Positions 8,430-16,761 are shown, counted from the stretch's first letter. The stretch: DNA of 64,000 nucleotides from Lachnospiraceae bacterium (GCA_910576125.1 CAJTHM010000018.1:62001-126000), one strand, 5' to 3'. A program made the numbers and translations. The notes: a model not told the origin generated them from the letters alone.

Positions 8430-10070
8430 ATGAAAAAAGGAACAGCGGGAGAAAAGAATAGACAGGCGTTTTGGGTTGGGCTTGTATTATTGCTGATCGG
8501 AACGCTGTCCTTTTTTTACTGGGCAGGCAAAAAGCAGGTCTGGTTCTGCGATGAGATATATACCTATGAATCGGCAAATGGATTTGAGCAGGACTGGCCC
8601 AGTACTTATGTGGGTCAATGGATGACAGGGGATGATGTGGAGGCTTTCTTTGCCGCTGACTGGGACAGGCTGTCGCTGAACGACATCACCATACGTCTGT
8701 ATAATGACCATGTGCCCCTGTACTTCTGGCTTTTCCGTATGGTCTCCCTGTTCTGCTTCAAGGGGAGCGGGAGCATCTGGATCGGCCTGTCCATGAACCT
8801 TGTATTCTATCTGATCGTTTTGGGCCTGATTTATGGAATCTTCCTGCGGCTGACAGGGAATCCGCTTCTTTCAGGGACGGTGACGATATTGACCGGAGTG
8901 GTCAATAGACTGATGATAGAGCAGGCGACAGTGCTGAGAATGTATATGATGCTCCTGCTGGAGGAACTGCTCCTGCTGTTGGCGGGTCTGTGGATTCTGC
9001 GGGAGGCAGACAGAAAGAAGATGCCGGCCGGAGTGTTTCTGTACCTGCTCGCAGTCAGCGTGATGGGATTTCTGACCCATTATGACTATTGGATTTTCTA
9101 TGTGGTAACGGCGGCCCTGTTCTGTTTCTGGCTTTTCTGCCTGGCTGTAAAAAGAGAGGGGAGAGGTTTCTGGCATTCCCGGGAATTTCGGTATGTGCTG
9201 GCCTGGGTGGGGAATTTCGTGTTTTCCCTTTTTGTTACGATAAGATTGTTTCCATATTGCCAGTGGAATTTGAACCAGGGCAAGGGACAGACAGCGCTCC
9301 ACTCCCTCTTTGTCTTTTCGGGAGAAAAGTTTGGGCAGATTGTTTGGGGATACAAACGTCTGTCGGCTTCACTGTTCGGTGACGGGATACCGGCGGCCAT
9401 GGGCCTGGCGGTCATCTTCGGCGGTATTATCGGCGGCGGGGCCATGTTATATCGGAAAAAGGAATGGAAGAGACTGGCGGGCATGATTCTGACCGTCCTG
9501 GCTGCCCAGGCGTACCAGTGCGTGGTGTGCTTTACCATGCCGGATGTATGGGAGGAGCGGTATCTGTGGGGCACCTTTACGATTATGGCGCTGTGCATGG
9601 CATGGGGAGGCATTCTGCTGCTGCAGGAGCTGCGGGGCAGGCAGCGAAAAGAAAAACGGGGAAATATCGTCTGGCGAGGAGCGGTTCTGGCGCCGACAGT
9701 CAGTATCCTGATAGGAGAAATCAGAGTGATTGACGGCGGAAACGGTGTCGCATATCTGTTCCACCCGGAGAAAGATGTGGCTTTGCTGAAAGAGCAGAGC
9801 GGGATTCCATGGATAGTGTATGGGCCTACGGTGGGAGTATATTCCTATTATGACTGGCTGATTCCGGAACAAATCTGTTTCCTGACGGAGAATAACTCGC
9901 CGGAGGATGCGAAAGCAGTCAGGGAGTTGCCGGGGGAGGAATTTGTTCTGTATCTATATGAGGATTATCTGCCGGAGGCTCTGGATTTTTTTGGATGGGA
10001 ATTAGGAAAGAAGCTTACGACAAAATATTTGACAAAGAGCACGAATTTGAGTGTATATCTGGTGCAGTAG
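8430..10070 (+). CDS. Polytopic GT-C-fold glycosyltransferase-like membrane protein
   Basis: Integral membrane protein of 546 residues with about ten hydrophobic segments and a C-terminal soluble part of roughly 100 residues. After the first membrane segment comes WFCDEIYTYE (about 37-46), then NDHVPLYFW near residue 90; an acidic pair in the first external loop followed by H-x-PLYF is the pattern of GT39/GT83-like GT-C enzymes that use polyprenyl-phosphate sugars outside the membrane. It starts 25 bases after the S41 protease and ends convergently with the pseudaminic acid operon. Donor and acceptor are unknown. Confidence 0.7.
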   Translation: MKKGTAGEKNRQAFWVGLVLLLIGTLSFFYWAGKKQVWFCDEIYTYESANGFEQDWPSTYVGQWMTGDDVEAFFAADWDRLSLNDITIRLYNDHVPLYFWLFRMVSLFCFKGSGSIWIGLSMNLVFYLIVLGLIYGIFLRLTGNPLLSGTVTILTGVVNRLMIEQATVLRMYMMLLLEELLLLLAGLWILREADRKKMPAGVFLYLLAVSVMGFLTHYDYWIFYVVTAALFCFWLFCLAVKREGRGFWHSREFRYVLAWVGNFVFSLFVTIRLFPYCQWNLNQGKGQTALHSLFVFSGEKFGQIVWGYKRLSASLFGDGIPAAMGLAVIFGGIIGGGAMLYRKKEWKRLAGMILTVLAAQAYQCVVCFTMPDVWEERYLWGTFTIMALCMAWGGILLLQELRGRQRKEKRGNIVWRGAVLAPTVSILIGEIRVIDGGNGVAYLFHPEKDVALLKEQSGIPWIVYGPTVGVYSYYDWLIPEQICFLTENNSPEDAKAVRELPGEEFVLYLYEDYLPEALDFFGWELGKKLTTKYLTKSTNLSVYLVQ

Positions 10071-10084
10071 CAAGATTTTAATGC

Positions 10085-10120
10085 AAAAAATGTATCCGCG
10101 GGAGGAAAATACCCGCGGAT
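10085..10120 (-). terminator. Terminator of the pseudaminic acid operon
   Basis: A 9-bp perfect stem ATCCGCGGG / CCCGCGGAT (10094-10102 with 10112-10120). Read on the minus strand it is followed by six T (complement of A at 10085-10090), so it ends the pse operon right after the pseG stop. It may also stop the convergent GT-C gene. Confidence 0.85.
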
Positions 10121-10121
10121 A

Positions 10122-11159
10122 TTACATTTCTGTCAAAAGACGGGCAATCCTTACGGCGCCCAGCCCATCCACCATTTTTCTTTCCTTTTCATGCATTTTA
10201 CGCCTGATACCGGCATTTGCCGTGAGCTCATCCATCATCTGCCGCATTTTGCCAAGCGTCTCTGCCGGATTGTGGTGAAAGGCGCCGCAATAACCTGCTA
10301 TTTCTGTACGGCTGATATATTCCGTTAAGGCCTCCTGATTCTTCGCATAGGAAAAGCACAGGAAAGGAACTCCTGTCGCGGCCAGTTCATATATGGTAGT
10401 TCCGCCTGCAGTGATGGCTATATCGCAGTTTCGCATCAGTGATGCCATATCGCGGACATCATGGTGCACATAGAGCTGACGGCATGTCTGTTCTCGATAT
10501 TTCCATCCCTCAAAATCCGGATGATACCGGCCTGTGACTACATGATACCGCAGTCCGGGACTCTGAATCGTTTCAAAAATCCGGGCCGCAATATTCCTGT
10601 GATCGCCGCCGCCTGTGGTAATCAATATGTCCTGTGCCTGTTCCCGAAAGACATATCCGCTCTGACGGAACTGGGGACGGAGAGGGACGTATTCGCTGCC
10701 CGCATAAAATCTTGTATCTGTATCCTCATATAGCTGCCTGTACTGCTCTCTGGTGGCAAAGGCGTTATAATTCAGGACACAGTCCACAGAATAAGCCTGT
10801 TCTGCCATATCATCCAACAGGAAAATATGTGCCTGCCGTCTCAATGCTTTAAGATACTGCGCCGTGATATAATAACTGTCAACTATCAGCACCGGAGTGC
10901 CGCCTGGGCATTCTTTTTGCAGATGCTGGGCCAGCCGGGGTAATTCCTGATTCATATCGCGGTAGTTGGTGTGGAGCACTATGGTCCGGTATCCGCCGGA
11001 TTCCGCCAGCGCGCCGGATATCTCGTCGGCGCACACGAAGCAGATATCTTCTTTCTCCAATCCGGGAAGATTCTTCAGTTCGTCCGCAATCGTCAGACAT
11101 CTCATCAAATGCCCTGCCCCGGTGGAGGCGTTTCCGTCTGCACGGAAATAATATCTCAT
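10122..11159 (-). CDS. pseG: PseG, UDP-2,4-diacetamido-2,4,6-trideoxy-altropyranose hydrolase
   Basis: Enzyme of 345 residues with the GT-B-like fold of PseG, which removes UDP from the diacetamido-trideoxy-altrose intermediate in CMP-pseudaminic acid synthesis. The N-terminal motif RADGNASTGAGHLMRCL (about 5-21) is the diagnostic PseG glycine-rich loop with its catalytic histidine; the C-terminal half contains the nucleotide-binding segment ITAGGTTIYELAATGVP. ATG 11159 is preferred to an upstream ATG at 11177 because it forms an ATGA overlap with the pseI stop. Last gene of the operon. Confidence 0.93.
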   Translation of the reverse strand: MRYYFRADGNASTGAGHLMRCLTIADELKNLPGLEKEDICFVCADEISGALAESGGYRTIVLHTNYRDMNQELPRLAQHLQKECPGGTPVLIVDSYYITAQYLKALRRQAHIFLLDDMAEQAYSVDCVLNYNAFATREQYRQLYEDTDTRFYAGSEYVPLRPQFRQSGYVFREQAQDILITTGGGDHRNIAARIFETIQSPGLRYHVVTGRYHPDFEGWKYREQTCRQLYVHHDVRDMASLMRNCDIAITAGGTTIYELAATGVPFLCFSYAKNQEALTEYISRTEIAGYCGAFHHNPAETLGKMRQMMDELTANAGIRRKMHEKERKMVDGLGAVRIARLLTEM

Positions 11160-12211
11160 GATTCCACCAGATCCCATGACATGGGCGTGCCCAGACGGGC
11201 ATCCCGGGAAATCTTCTTTCCGAGAAGTTCCTCATAGTATTTTGTATGCAGCCCACAGGAGGGGCGTACGGAGCGAAGATTCCGGGGGGTGAAAACATCC
11301 CCGGCTTTCATGTCCTGGGCGATAAAAAGAGACCTTGCGTGATCCCTGCTGGCTTTCTGCTTCGGCGTCAGCTCGCAGGTCGCCTTACCCATGGCCTTTT
11401 CTATGATGCGGATCTGGTCCACCATCTCCTTGAATTCCTGGGGCTCCATGGAAAAGGCGGCATCGGCCCCGCCGTCGGCCCGGCTTAAGGTGAGATGCTT
11501 TTCCACGACTCTCGCGCCCATTGCAACGGCGGCGCCGGCCACGGCACAGCCCATAGTGTGGTCGGACAATCCTACCGTACAGTCGAATACCTCCTGCATG
11601 GCCGGAATGCCTTTCAGATTGATGTCCTCATAGGGAGAGGGGTATGCGGAACAGCATTTCAGGAGGACGACATTTTCGTTGCCCTCTTCCCTGCAAGTCT
11701 GCAGCGCAAGCTCGATGTCCCCAAGATAAGACACGCCCGTAGACATGATGATGGGTTTTCCGGTCCTGGCTATCTTCCGGATAAGAGGGATGTCGTTCAC
11801 CTCAAAACTGGCCACCTTGTAGACGGGGACCAGCAGTTTTTCCAGAAAATCGACGCTGGTAAGGTCAAAAGGGGAGGAGAAAAAAACAAGCCCCATGGAT
11901 TCGGCCACTTCTTTTAGTTTCGGCTGCCATTCCCAGGGGGTGTAGGCCGTCTGATAAAGCTTGTACAGAGTGGTGCCGTCCCAGATAGTCCCCTGCGTAA
12001 TCTGGAAACAGGGATCATCGCAGTTCAGGGTGATGGTGTCCGGCGTATAGGTCTGCAGCTTGATGGCATCAGCCCCTGCGTCTTTGGCGGCTTTGATGAT
12101 TGCGACAGCCCTGTCATAATCCATCAGATGGTTGGCGGACATTTCCGCGATGACAAAGGTGGGGGAATCATTGCTGATTACATGCCCTTGGATTTCGATT
12201 CTCTTATTCAT
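11156..12211 (-). CDS. pseI: PseI, pseudaminic acid synthase
   Basis: Condenses the trideoxy-altrose product of PseG with phosphoenolpyruvate to give pseudaminic acid. The protein (351 residues) has the NeuB/PseI TIM barrel (FVIAEMSANH near 17-26, DAIKLQTYTPDTI near 51-63, PIIMSTGVSY near 150) and a C-terminal SAF/antifreeze-like domain (about 285-345, including GLHTKYYEELLG). SANH, rather than the AGxNH usual in NeuB, favours PseI over sialic acid synthase. ATG 12211 is spaced 7 bases from AGGAGG (12219-12224 complement), whereas ATG 12217 lies against it. Coupled to pseG by a 4-base overlap. Confidence 0.93.
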   Translation of the reverse strand: MNKRIEIQGHVISNDSPTFVIAEMSANHLMDYDRAVAIIKAAKDAGADAIKLQTYTPDTITLNCDDPCFQITQGTIWDGTTLYKLYQTAYTPWEWQPKLKEVAESMGLVFFSSPFDLTSVDFLEKLLVPVYKVASFEVNDIPLIRKIARTGKPIIMSTGVSYLGDIELALQTCREEGNENVVLLKCCSAYPSPYEDINLKGIPAMQEVFDCTVGLSDHTMGCAVAGAAVAMGARVVEKHLTLSRADGGADAAFSMEPQEFKEMVDQIRIIEKAMGKATCELTPKQKASRDHARSLFIAQDMKAGDVFTPRNLRSVRPSCGLHTKYYEELLGKKISRDARLGTPMSWDLVES

Positions 12212-12213
12212 GC

Positions 12214-12771
12214 TCATACCTCCTGTGTGCCGAAAGAAACTTTTTCGTATTTCTTGCTGTTCCTGATTTCCTGCCAGCGCTGCGCGGTCATATGCATGAA
12301 CGTCACATCATAATACTGACCGTCCTTGCATACATGGTTTTTCTTTTCCTCTATGATTTCGCTCCCGCATAAAAGATGGAGCTGTATCACCCCTTTATTC
12401 AGGGTAAAAATGTCTCCTATGAGTTCCTTTTTATGCAGTATGTCGAATACATAATCGTAGAGACTCATCTCCAGGGCCAGAGCGGTCTTCATGCTGCGCA
12501 GGCGCTTCTCCCCTACATAATAGGCCCAGCCTGCACAGCCGTCGGCCCTGTCCAGTCCCGTCAGATTGATGACGCCGGCGCTTTCGCCGTCTATCTCGAT
12601 TAGCCAGTAGCGCACGTCCGTGTTCCCGCAGATCGCTTTAAACCATTTGCGCTGCCCTTCCAGGGTGAGCTTCGGGTTGGTGTTCATGTATCTGGTGATG
12701 TCGGGATCCATGCGCCAGCGCATGATGTTCTCCAAATCGTCTTCTCTGAGTTCTCTTAAGCGGATGCTCAT
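12214..12771 (-). CDS. pseH: PseH-like GNAT N-acyltransferase
   Basis: GNAT-fold transferase of 185 residues; PseH acylates the 4-amino group of UDP-4-amino-4,6-dideoxy-AltNAc, the nitrogen that becomes N7 of pseudaminic acid. Seen: the N-terminal RLRELREDDLENIMRWRMDP strand-helix typical of the family, and a central YYVGEKRLRSMKTALALE segment in the place of the acyl-donor binding loop, here R-x-x-S-M rather than a clear Q/RxxGxG/A. It overlaps the ACP gene by ATGA. Standard PseH uses acetyl-CoA; here the immediate coupling to an ACP raises the possibility of an acyl-ACP donor (inference). Confidence 0.82.
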   Translation of the reverse strand: MSIRLRELREDDLENIMRWRMDPDITRYMNTNPKLTLEGQRKWFKAICGNTDVRYWLIEIDGESAGVINLTGLDRADGCAGWAYYVGEKRLRSMKTALALEMSLYDYVFDILHKKELIGDIFTLNKGVIQLHLLCGSEIIEEKKNHVCKDGQYYDVTFMHMTAQRWQEIRNSKKYEKVSFGTQEV

Positions 12772-12989
12772 TTCAGGCCTGCTTTCTCAAAAATCTCCTG
12801 TACGGAAGTGATCTCCACAGCTTCGTCCAGGGGGATGGAGATGCTGAGCCTTGTCTCCAGCTCCCCGATCAGCATCACATGGGCCAGGGAATCCCACTCC
12901 TCCAAATCTTCCATACGAGTGCTTTCGGACACGGTTCCTGACGGAAGCTGCAGCACTTCTTCCATTAAAGCGATTATCTTTTCTTTCAT
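12768..12989 (-). CDS. Acyl carrier protein dedicated to the pse operon
   Basis: Acyl carrier protein of 73 residues with the phosphopantetheine attachment site WDSLAH (Ser34) and the acidic helix II that follows. It is not the fatty-acid ACP of the cell in context: it sits between an FkbH-like HAD protein and pseH, overlapping pseH by 4 bases, so its likely job is to carry a small acyl unit for sugar modification. The start codon ATG 12989 is close to an AGGAG-like site upstream. Function as a carrier is firm; the cargo is inferred from the FkbH-like partner. Confidence 0.9.
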   Translation of the reverse strand: MKEKIIALMEEVLQLPSGTVSESTRMEDLEEWDSLAHVMLIGELETRLSISIPLDEAVEITSVQEIFEKAGLK

Positions 12990-13023
12990 GAATCAGTATC
13001 TCCTGTTTTCTGTAGGATAGGGG

Positions 13024-14679
13024 TCATGTGTGCCACTCGGCATAATATTCTCTTTCAGGTCTGTCTGCCAGATTTATCTCATAGAGCTTCCCGCCGGTCT
13101 CCATTGTCTGGATGACGGTATAGCCGAGTTTTTCAAAAAGGGTTTCCACCGGCTTGTTTTTCGCGGTGGGAAGATATTGTGCCTGTAGGGAGAGGCAGCC
13201 TTCCTCATACAGTTCTTTCTCGATATCATCTACAATGGCGTTTTCGATGTTTCTTCCCATCACCCGACAGCTCATGACGAAAGTATCTATTGCCGGAGCG
13301 GTTCCCGCAAGGTCTACAATCACTGCCGCCACAATGCCGTTGTCGCCAAAGCAATCTTTTACCCGATATAGATAAATCCCTTTGCCGGTATCATGCAGTA
13401 GCTTTTGCATGTGAGATTGCTCATAGCGCTTCGTGGTCAGGTTGAATTGATTGGTCTTATTGACTAATTGGGTCAATCTCTCCAGATTTGCCTCAGGCCT
13501 CTCGCGGATGATTTCCATGGCCAGCTGGCGCAGGTAGGAGGCGAAGTCCACAGCCTGGGCTTTCAGGATATTCCGCCTGGCGTTCTCCGCGTATTGTCTG
13601 GTCTTCTGTCTGTCTTCTCCGGTAATGGCAGCCTGTTCGAAGTACTGTCTGTAAATCCGGATCATTGCGTCCGGCAGCTCTTCCGGTTTATCCGGAAAAT
13701 CTGGAACGGTCACCTGGGGCAAAGCGGCTTTTACCAGCTCTCTTTCCGCCGGATTATCATCCCAGAAGACAAAAGAGTCCATTCCAAGGTTCAGCTCCTT
13801 TGCAATCTCCGCAATATTTTCCGGTTTTGTCCGCCAGTTGATTTTCTTGCAGACGAAATCCTCCGGGCGGAGCACCATATGGGGATGAGAGGCGATGATA
13901 TCCATGGCGTCCTTTTCGTTATTTTTGGAGACGATTCCCAGCAGGACGCCCTGCCTCTGCATCTGGGTGATTACCCGCTGCAGGTTCTTGTACATCAGCC
14001 CCGTGTGTTCCTGGGAGAGTACCACGGGAGAGTGATCGGCCTCTCCCGCCAGCCCTCCCCACAGAGTGTTGTCCAAATCCAGCAGCAGCACTTTTTTGGG
14101 GATCCTTTCCTGCAGCCGGATAGTCTGGAGAAGCAGCTCCACCATGCGTTTCTGGGCTTCATTGGTGTGGAGGATACGTCCCATGTACCACATTTTGAAA
14201 GAAAAGGCATTTTCGGCCCCTATTTCTTCTATGATGCGGCGATAGGGCAGTATGCGGACATTGGAGCGCTCCCGGGAAAGATTCCGCAGACATTCCTGCC
14301 ATCTGTCTTCAGACTGCTTTCTGCAGTCGGTATCCTGCATGACCTCCAGTTCCGGGCCCCACAGGAAAGCATCAGAAATATAGTACAGGCGCTCCTCGTG
14401 CAGTGCTCCTTCCAACATGGAGAACCATCTTTCGATCCTGTCGCTGGACGCTGACAAATCGTGATCAAGAACCTCCATCAAATCCATAATCAGGAAAGTG
14501 ATGTCAGGACGGAACGCTTCATAGGAGGAGGTGGCATCCAATAAAGTCCCCAGCTCGTTGCCGTACCCTGCTGTCTCATAGACGAGGCTTTCGGGCTCTG
14601 CGGCTCCGAGTTCCTTTTTCAGCATCCGGATGACGAAATTCAAATTCACATTGGACAATACTGCAATCCTATGACTCAT
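13024..14679 (-). CDS. FkbH-like HAD-IIIC/GNAT protein, candidate glyceryl-ACP synthase
   Basis: Protein of 551 residues in three parts: an N-terminal domain (1-190) with no motif I can name, a HAD-IIIC phosphatase domain with DLDNTLWGG (D201, D203), GIVSKNNEKDA (about 247-257) and FVFWDDNPAERE (about 316-327), and a GNAT-like C-terminal domain (about 395-540). This is the FkbH architecture. Characterised FkbH-type enzymes take 1,3-bisphosphoglycerate, dephosphorylate it and load a D-glyceryl unit onto an ACP. Both HAD aspartates are present, so it should be active. It overlaps pseF by 11 bases and precedes the ACP gene by 34. Substrate is inferred from the family. Confidence 0.85.
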   Translation of the reverse strand: MSHRIAVLSNVNLNFVIRMLKKELGAAEPESLVYETAGYGNELGTLLDATSSYEAFRPDITFLIMDLMEVLDHDLSASSDRIERWFSMLEGALHEERLYYISDAFLWGPELEVMQDTDCRKQSEDRWQECLRNLSRERSNVRILPYRRIIEEIGAENAFSFKMWYMGRILHTNEAQKRMVELLLQTIRLQERIPKKVLLLDLDNTLWGGLAGEADHSPVVLSQEHTGLMYKNLQRVITQMQRQGVLLGIVSKNNEKDAMDIIASHPHMVLRPEDFVCKKINWRTKPENIAEIAKELNLGMDSFVFWDDNPAERELVKAALPQVTVPDFPDKPEELPDAMIRIYRQYFEQAAITGEDRQKTRQYAENARRNILKAQAVDFASYLRQLAMEIIRERPEANLERLTQLVNKTNQFNLTTKRYEQSHMQKLLHDTGKGIYLYRVKDCFGDNGIVAAVIVDLAGTAPAIDTFVMSCRVMGRNIENAIVDDIEKELYEEGCLSLQAQYLPTAKNKPVETLFEKLGYTVIQTMETGGKLYEINLADRPEREYYAEWHT

Positions 14680-15373
14680 GCTTTTCTTTCTCCATCATCA
14701 GCCTGTATTTCATCTCCGCGATTTTCCAGTCTGTCTCGTTATCGATGTCCTGCACTTCCAGCTCATCGATTACCATGGGCAGGATTTCTCCCAGCATCAC
14801 CTTTCTGTTCACCAGATAGCGTTCGGTTTTCATAAGGGAGAACTGCCCGGAGTCGTGATAATGGGGCACGAGGTCCTGGGAACGGGCGTCCAGGTATTCC
14901 GGATACTCAAATACCAGCCTGCCGTCCCTTACCACCATGCCCCGTTGGGGCGGAAAAGAAAACGGCACTACCGGGAGCAGCGTATCCGCGTCCGAGGCAC
15001 AGAGCTGCTCCACTGCCGCCCTGAGCTTTTTGGCAGTCACAAAGGGAGCCGTGGGATAGATGCAGCAGGTCAGGTCGAAAGTCTGTCCCCGCTTTTCGTA
15101 TTCCGCAAGGACTTCCAGCAGCACGTCGTTGGTGGTGGCGTAATCTCCCGCGGTCTCCTGGCTCCTGAAGAACGGCACTTCCGCGCCGTATTCCACAGCG
15201 ATTCGGGCAATTTCCCCGCTCTCTGTGGACACCATGACCGTGTCGAACACGCCTGCCTGCAGTGCGGCCTCTATGGAATATGCCAGAATTGGTTTCCCGC
15301 AGAAATCTCGGATATTTTTCTTCGGAATCCTCTTGCTGCCTCCTCTGGCGGTGATAATCGCGATTGCTCTCAT
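14669..15373 (-). CDS. pseF: PseF, CMP-pseudaminic acid cytidylyltransferase
   Basis: Activates pseudaminic acid with CTP. The 234-residue protein begins with the cytidylyltransferase motif ARGGSKRIPKKN (9-20), followed by FCGKPILAYSIEAAL and, further on, CCIYPTAPFVTAKKL, which is more like PseF than NeuA or LegF. It is followed by the FkbH-like gene with an 11-base overlap. ATG 15373 leaves a 20-base gap from the GT52 gene. Identification rests on motif wording and on pseG, pseI and pseH in the same operon. Confidence 0.92.
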   Translation of the reverse strand: MRAIAIITARGGSKRIPKKNIRDFCGKPILAYSIEAALQAGVFDTVMVSTESGEIARIAVEYGAEVPFFRSQETAGDYATTNDVLLEVLAEYEKRGQTFDLTCCIYPTAPFVTAKKLRAAVEQLCASDADTLLPVVPFSFPPQRGMVVRDGRLVFEYPEYLDARSQDLVPHYHDSGQFSLMKTERYLVNRKVMLGEILPMVIDELEVQDIDNETDWKIAEMKYRLMMEKEKHES

Positions 15374-15393
15374 TTTAGGATACCTTCCTTTAT

Positions 15394-16464
15394 TTATATC
15401 TGTTGGTTCTGTCTGTGGATCAGAGGGTCTTCATAGGCATCCATGAAGTCCTCCCCCAGCCGGACCACCTCGTCGGCGAATTGGATCGCCTTGATTTCTG
15501 TCAGCACTGCCACTACCTTTTTGAACCTAAGCCCCGGGAAGAAATTCAGCATCTCCATGGGGACCGTGGCGTCGAACTGCGGATATTCGGCAAATAATGT
15601 ACGGTAATCCAGATTGTCCCTGGGATGGGGTTTGAGGAAGATGGTCCCCTCTTTTTCGTACATGTGGATGATGTCCCGGAAAATCCGCTCTCTCACATCC
15701 AAAGTGCACAGGGGATCCGTCAGTATCAGTATCTTATCTTTCATGTCGGTTCCCGCGGCAATCTGTGCCTGCAGCTGGTCCATGTCTCTGATGAACGCCT
15801 GCAGAATCAGCGCCTTATCCTCTGAGGTCAGCCTGTCCGCCAGGGCCTGTCTGGACTGCTCGATATACCGGGGACAGGGATACCTGATGGCTGAGATGTC
15901 ATTGACCTCCATGTCGATGCAGTACTTTCCATAGCCGTTCTGTACAAATATCAGGTTCAGCTTCCTGGAAAGGAACGCTTTCAGCTTGAAATGCCCTCTG
16001 TTGTCATAGCGGGCGGCGTCAAAATTCTTCAGGCAGTTCAGCCCGTCCTCCAGCGCATGGTAAGGGATTTTCTTTTGATTCAGATAATATCCTATGGGGT
16101 CGGAATCGCAGTACACATAAGTGTCCCCATAGTCCCGGAAGTTCACGGGGATATAAGGTTCTTCCAGCTTTGCGTACAATCTGGTGAAACGTATCCGGCT
16201 CCAGAGATTTCCAAGAAAGCCAGGCCCGCCGCTTCGCAGTTTTACAAGCTCCGGAAAAAAGTCCTCCCGCTTTTCATCGAATTCAATCACCTGCTCAAAA
16301 AGACCGGTGCTCTCCACCCGGTTTTTCAGATTTTCAAAGTGATTGGACATCTTGCTGAGAACCAGAGTGGCCTGTCCCCTGTTTTCCCGGGGAAGAGCAA
16401 GCTCTTTCAAAAATGTGACATATACGTGGTAATAGGTGTGGCAGACATAAATTCTTTCTTTCAT
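15394..16464 (-). CDS. GT52-type (sialyltransferase-like) glycosyltransferase, candidate pseudaminic acid transferase
   Basis: First gene of the pse operon, 356 residues, no membrane segment. It starts with a CHTYYHVYV strand-helix and contains LEDGLN (about 138-143) and FLKPHPRDN (about 276-284). An acidic-acidic-Gly motif followed by an HP motif is the shared active-site pattern of GT-B nonulosonic acid transferases (GT52, GT38, GT80 groups): the acid is the base and HP binds the CMP phosphate. Together with pseF this points to transfer of CMP-pseudaminic acid (inference). ATG 16464 follows an AGGA about 10 bases upstream and the promoter at 16499-16527. Confidence 0.78.
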   Translation of the reverse strand: MKERIYVCHTYYHVYVTFLKELALPRENRGQATLVLSKMSNHFENLKNRVESTGLFEQVIEFDEKREDFFPELVKLRSGGPGFLGNLWSRIRFTRLYAKLEEPYIPVNFRDYGDTYVYCDSDPIGYYLNQKKIPYHALEDGLNCLKNFDAARYDNRGHFKLKAFLSRKLNLIFVQNGYGKYCIDMEVNDISAIRYPCPRYIEQSRQALADRLTSEDKALILQAFIRDMDQLQAQIAAGTDMKDKILILTDPLCTLDVRERIFRDIIHMYEKEGTIFLKPHPRDNLDYRTLFAEYPQFDATVPMEMLNFFPGLRFKKVVAVLTEIKAIQFADEVVRLGEDFMDAYEDPLIHRQNQQI

Positions 16465-16498
16465 CAGACAAAATTCCTGCCTTTCCGGTTATTCCCTG

Positions 16499-16527
16499 AT
16501 TATAACACCAGCGGTATCTCTTGTCCA
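16499..16527 (-). promoter_or_regulatory. Promoter of the pse operon
   Basis: On the minus strand TGGACA (16527-16522) is separated by exactly 17 bases from TATAAT (16504-16499), which is also preceded by TGT to make an extended -10. The predicted transcript starts near 16492, 28 bases before the GT52 start codon. It is one of the best vegetative promoters in the window. Confidence 0.85.
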
Positions 16528-16585
16528 GTCTTTGAGCGGCTTTGGAAAGGATTGCGCCTATGAAGAAAAGTAAGAACATCCCGGA

Positions 16586-16597
16586 GAACAAATGTTC
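16586..16597. promoter_or_regulatory. LexA (DinR) SOS box upstream of uvrB
   Basis: GAACAAATGTTC matches the Gram-positive LexA consensus GAAC-RNRY-GTTC at every position. It lies between the divergent pse operon and uvrB, about 45 bases upstream of the uvrB -10 and about 60 bases upstream of the pse -35. uvrB is a classic SOS gene in Bacillus, so damage-induced control of uvrB is likely. Confidence 0.82.
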
Positions 16598-16617
16598 TAA
16601 AAATTGAAGATTTCATC

Positions 16618-16646
16618 TATACAAATAAAATACTGTATGGTATAAT
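16618..16646 (+). promoter_or_regulatory. Promoter of uvrB
   Basis: TATAAT at 16641-16646, preceded by TGG (extended -10). A weak -35, TATACA at 16618-16623, is spaced 17 bases. The leader to the start codon is about 108 bases; I saw no riboswitch motif in it. The LexA box lies just upstream rather than overlapping. Confidence 0.72.
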
Positions 16647-16761
16647 CAGAGTTGCTTTTGTGTCATTAAATCTATTTTAATTTTACTGCATAAAGCCGAA
16701 CTTTCATTCCTTTATTCTCATTGGGAACGAGATTCTTTCAACCGTTTCATGGAGGTGATAT

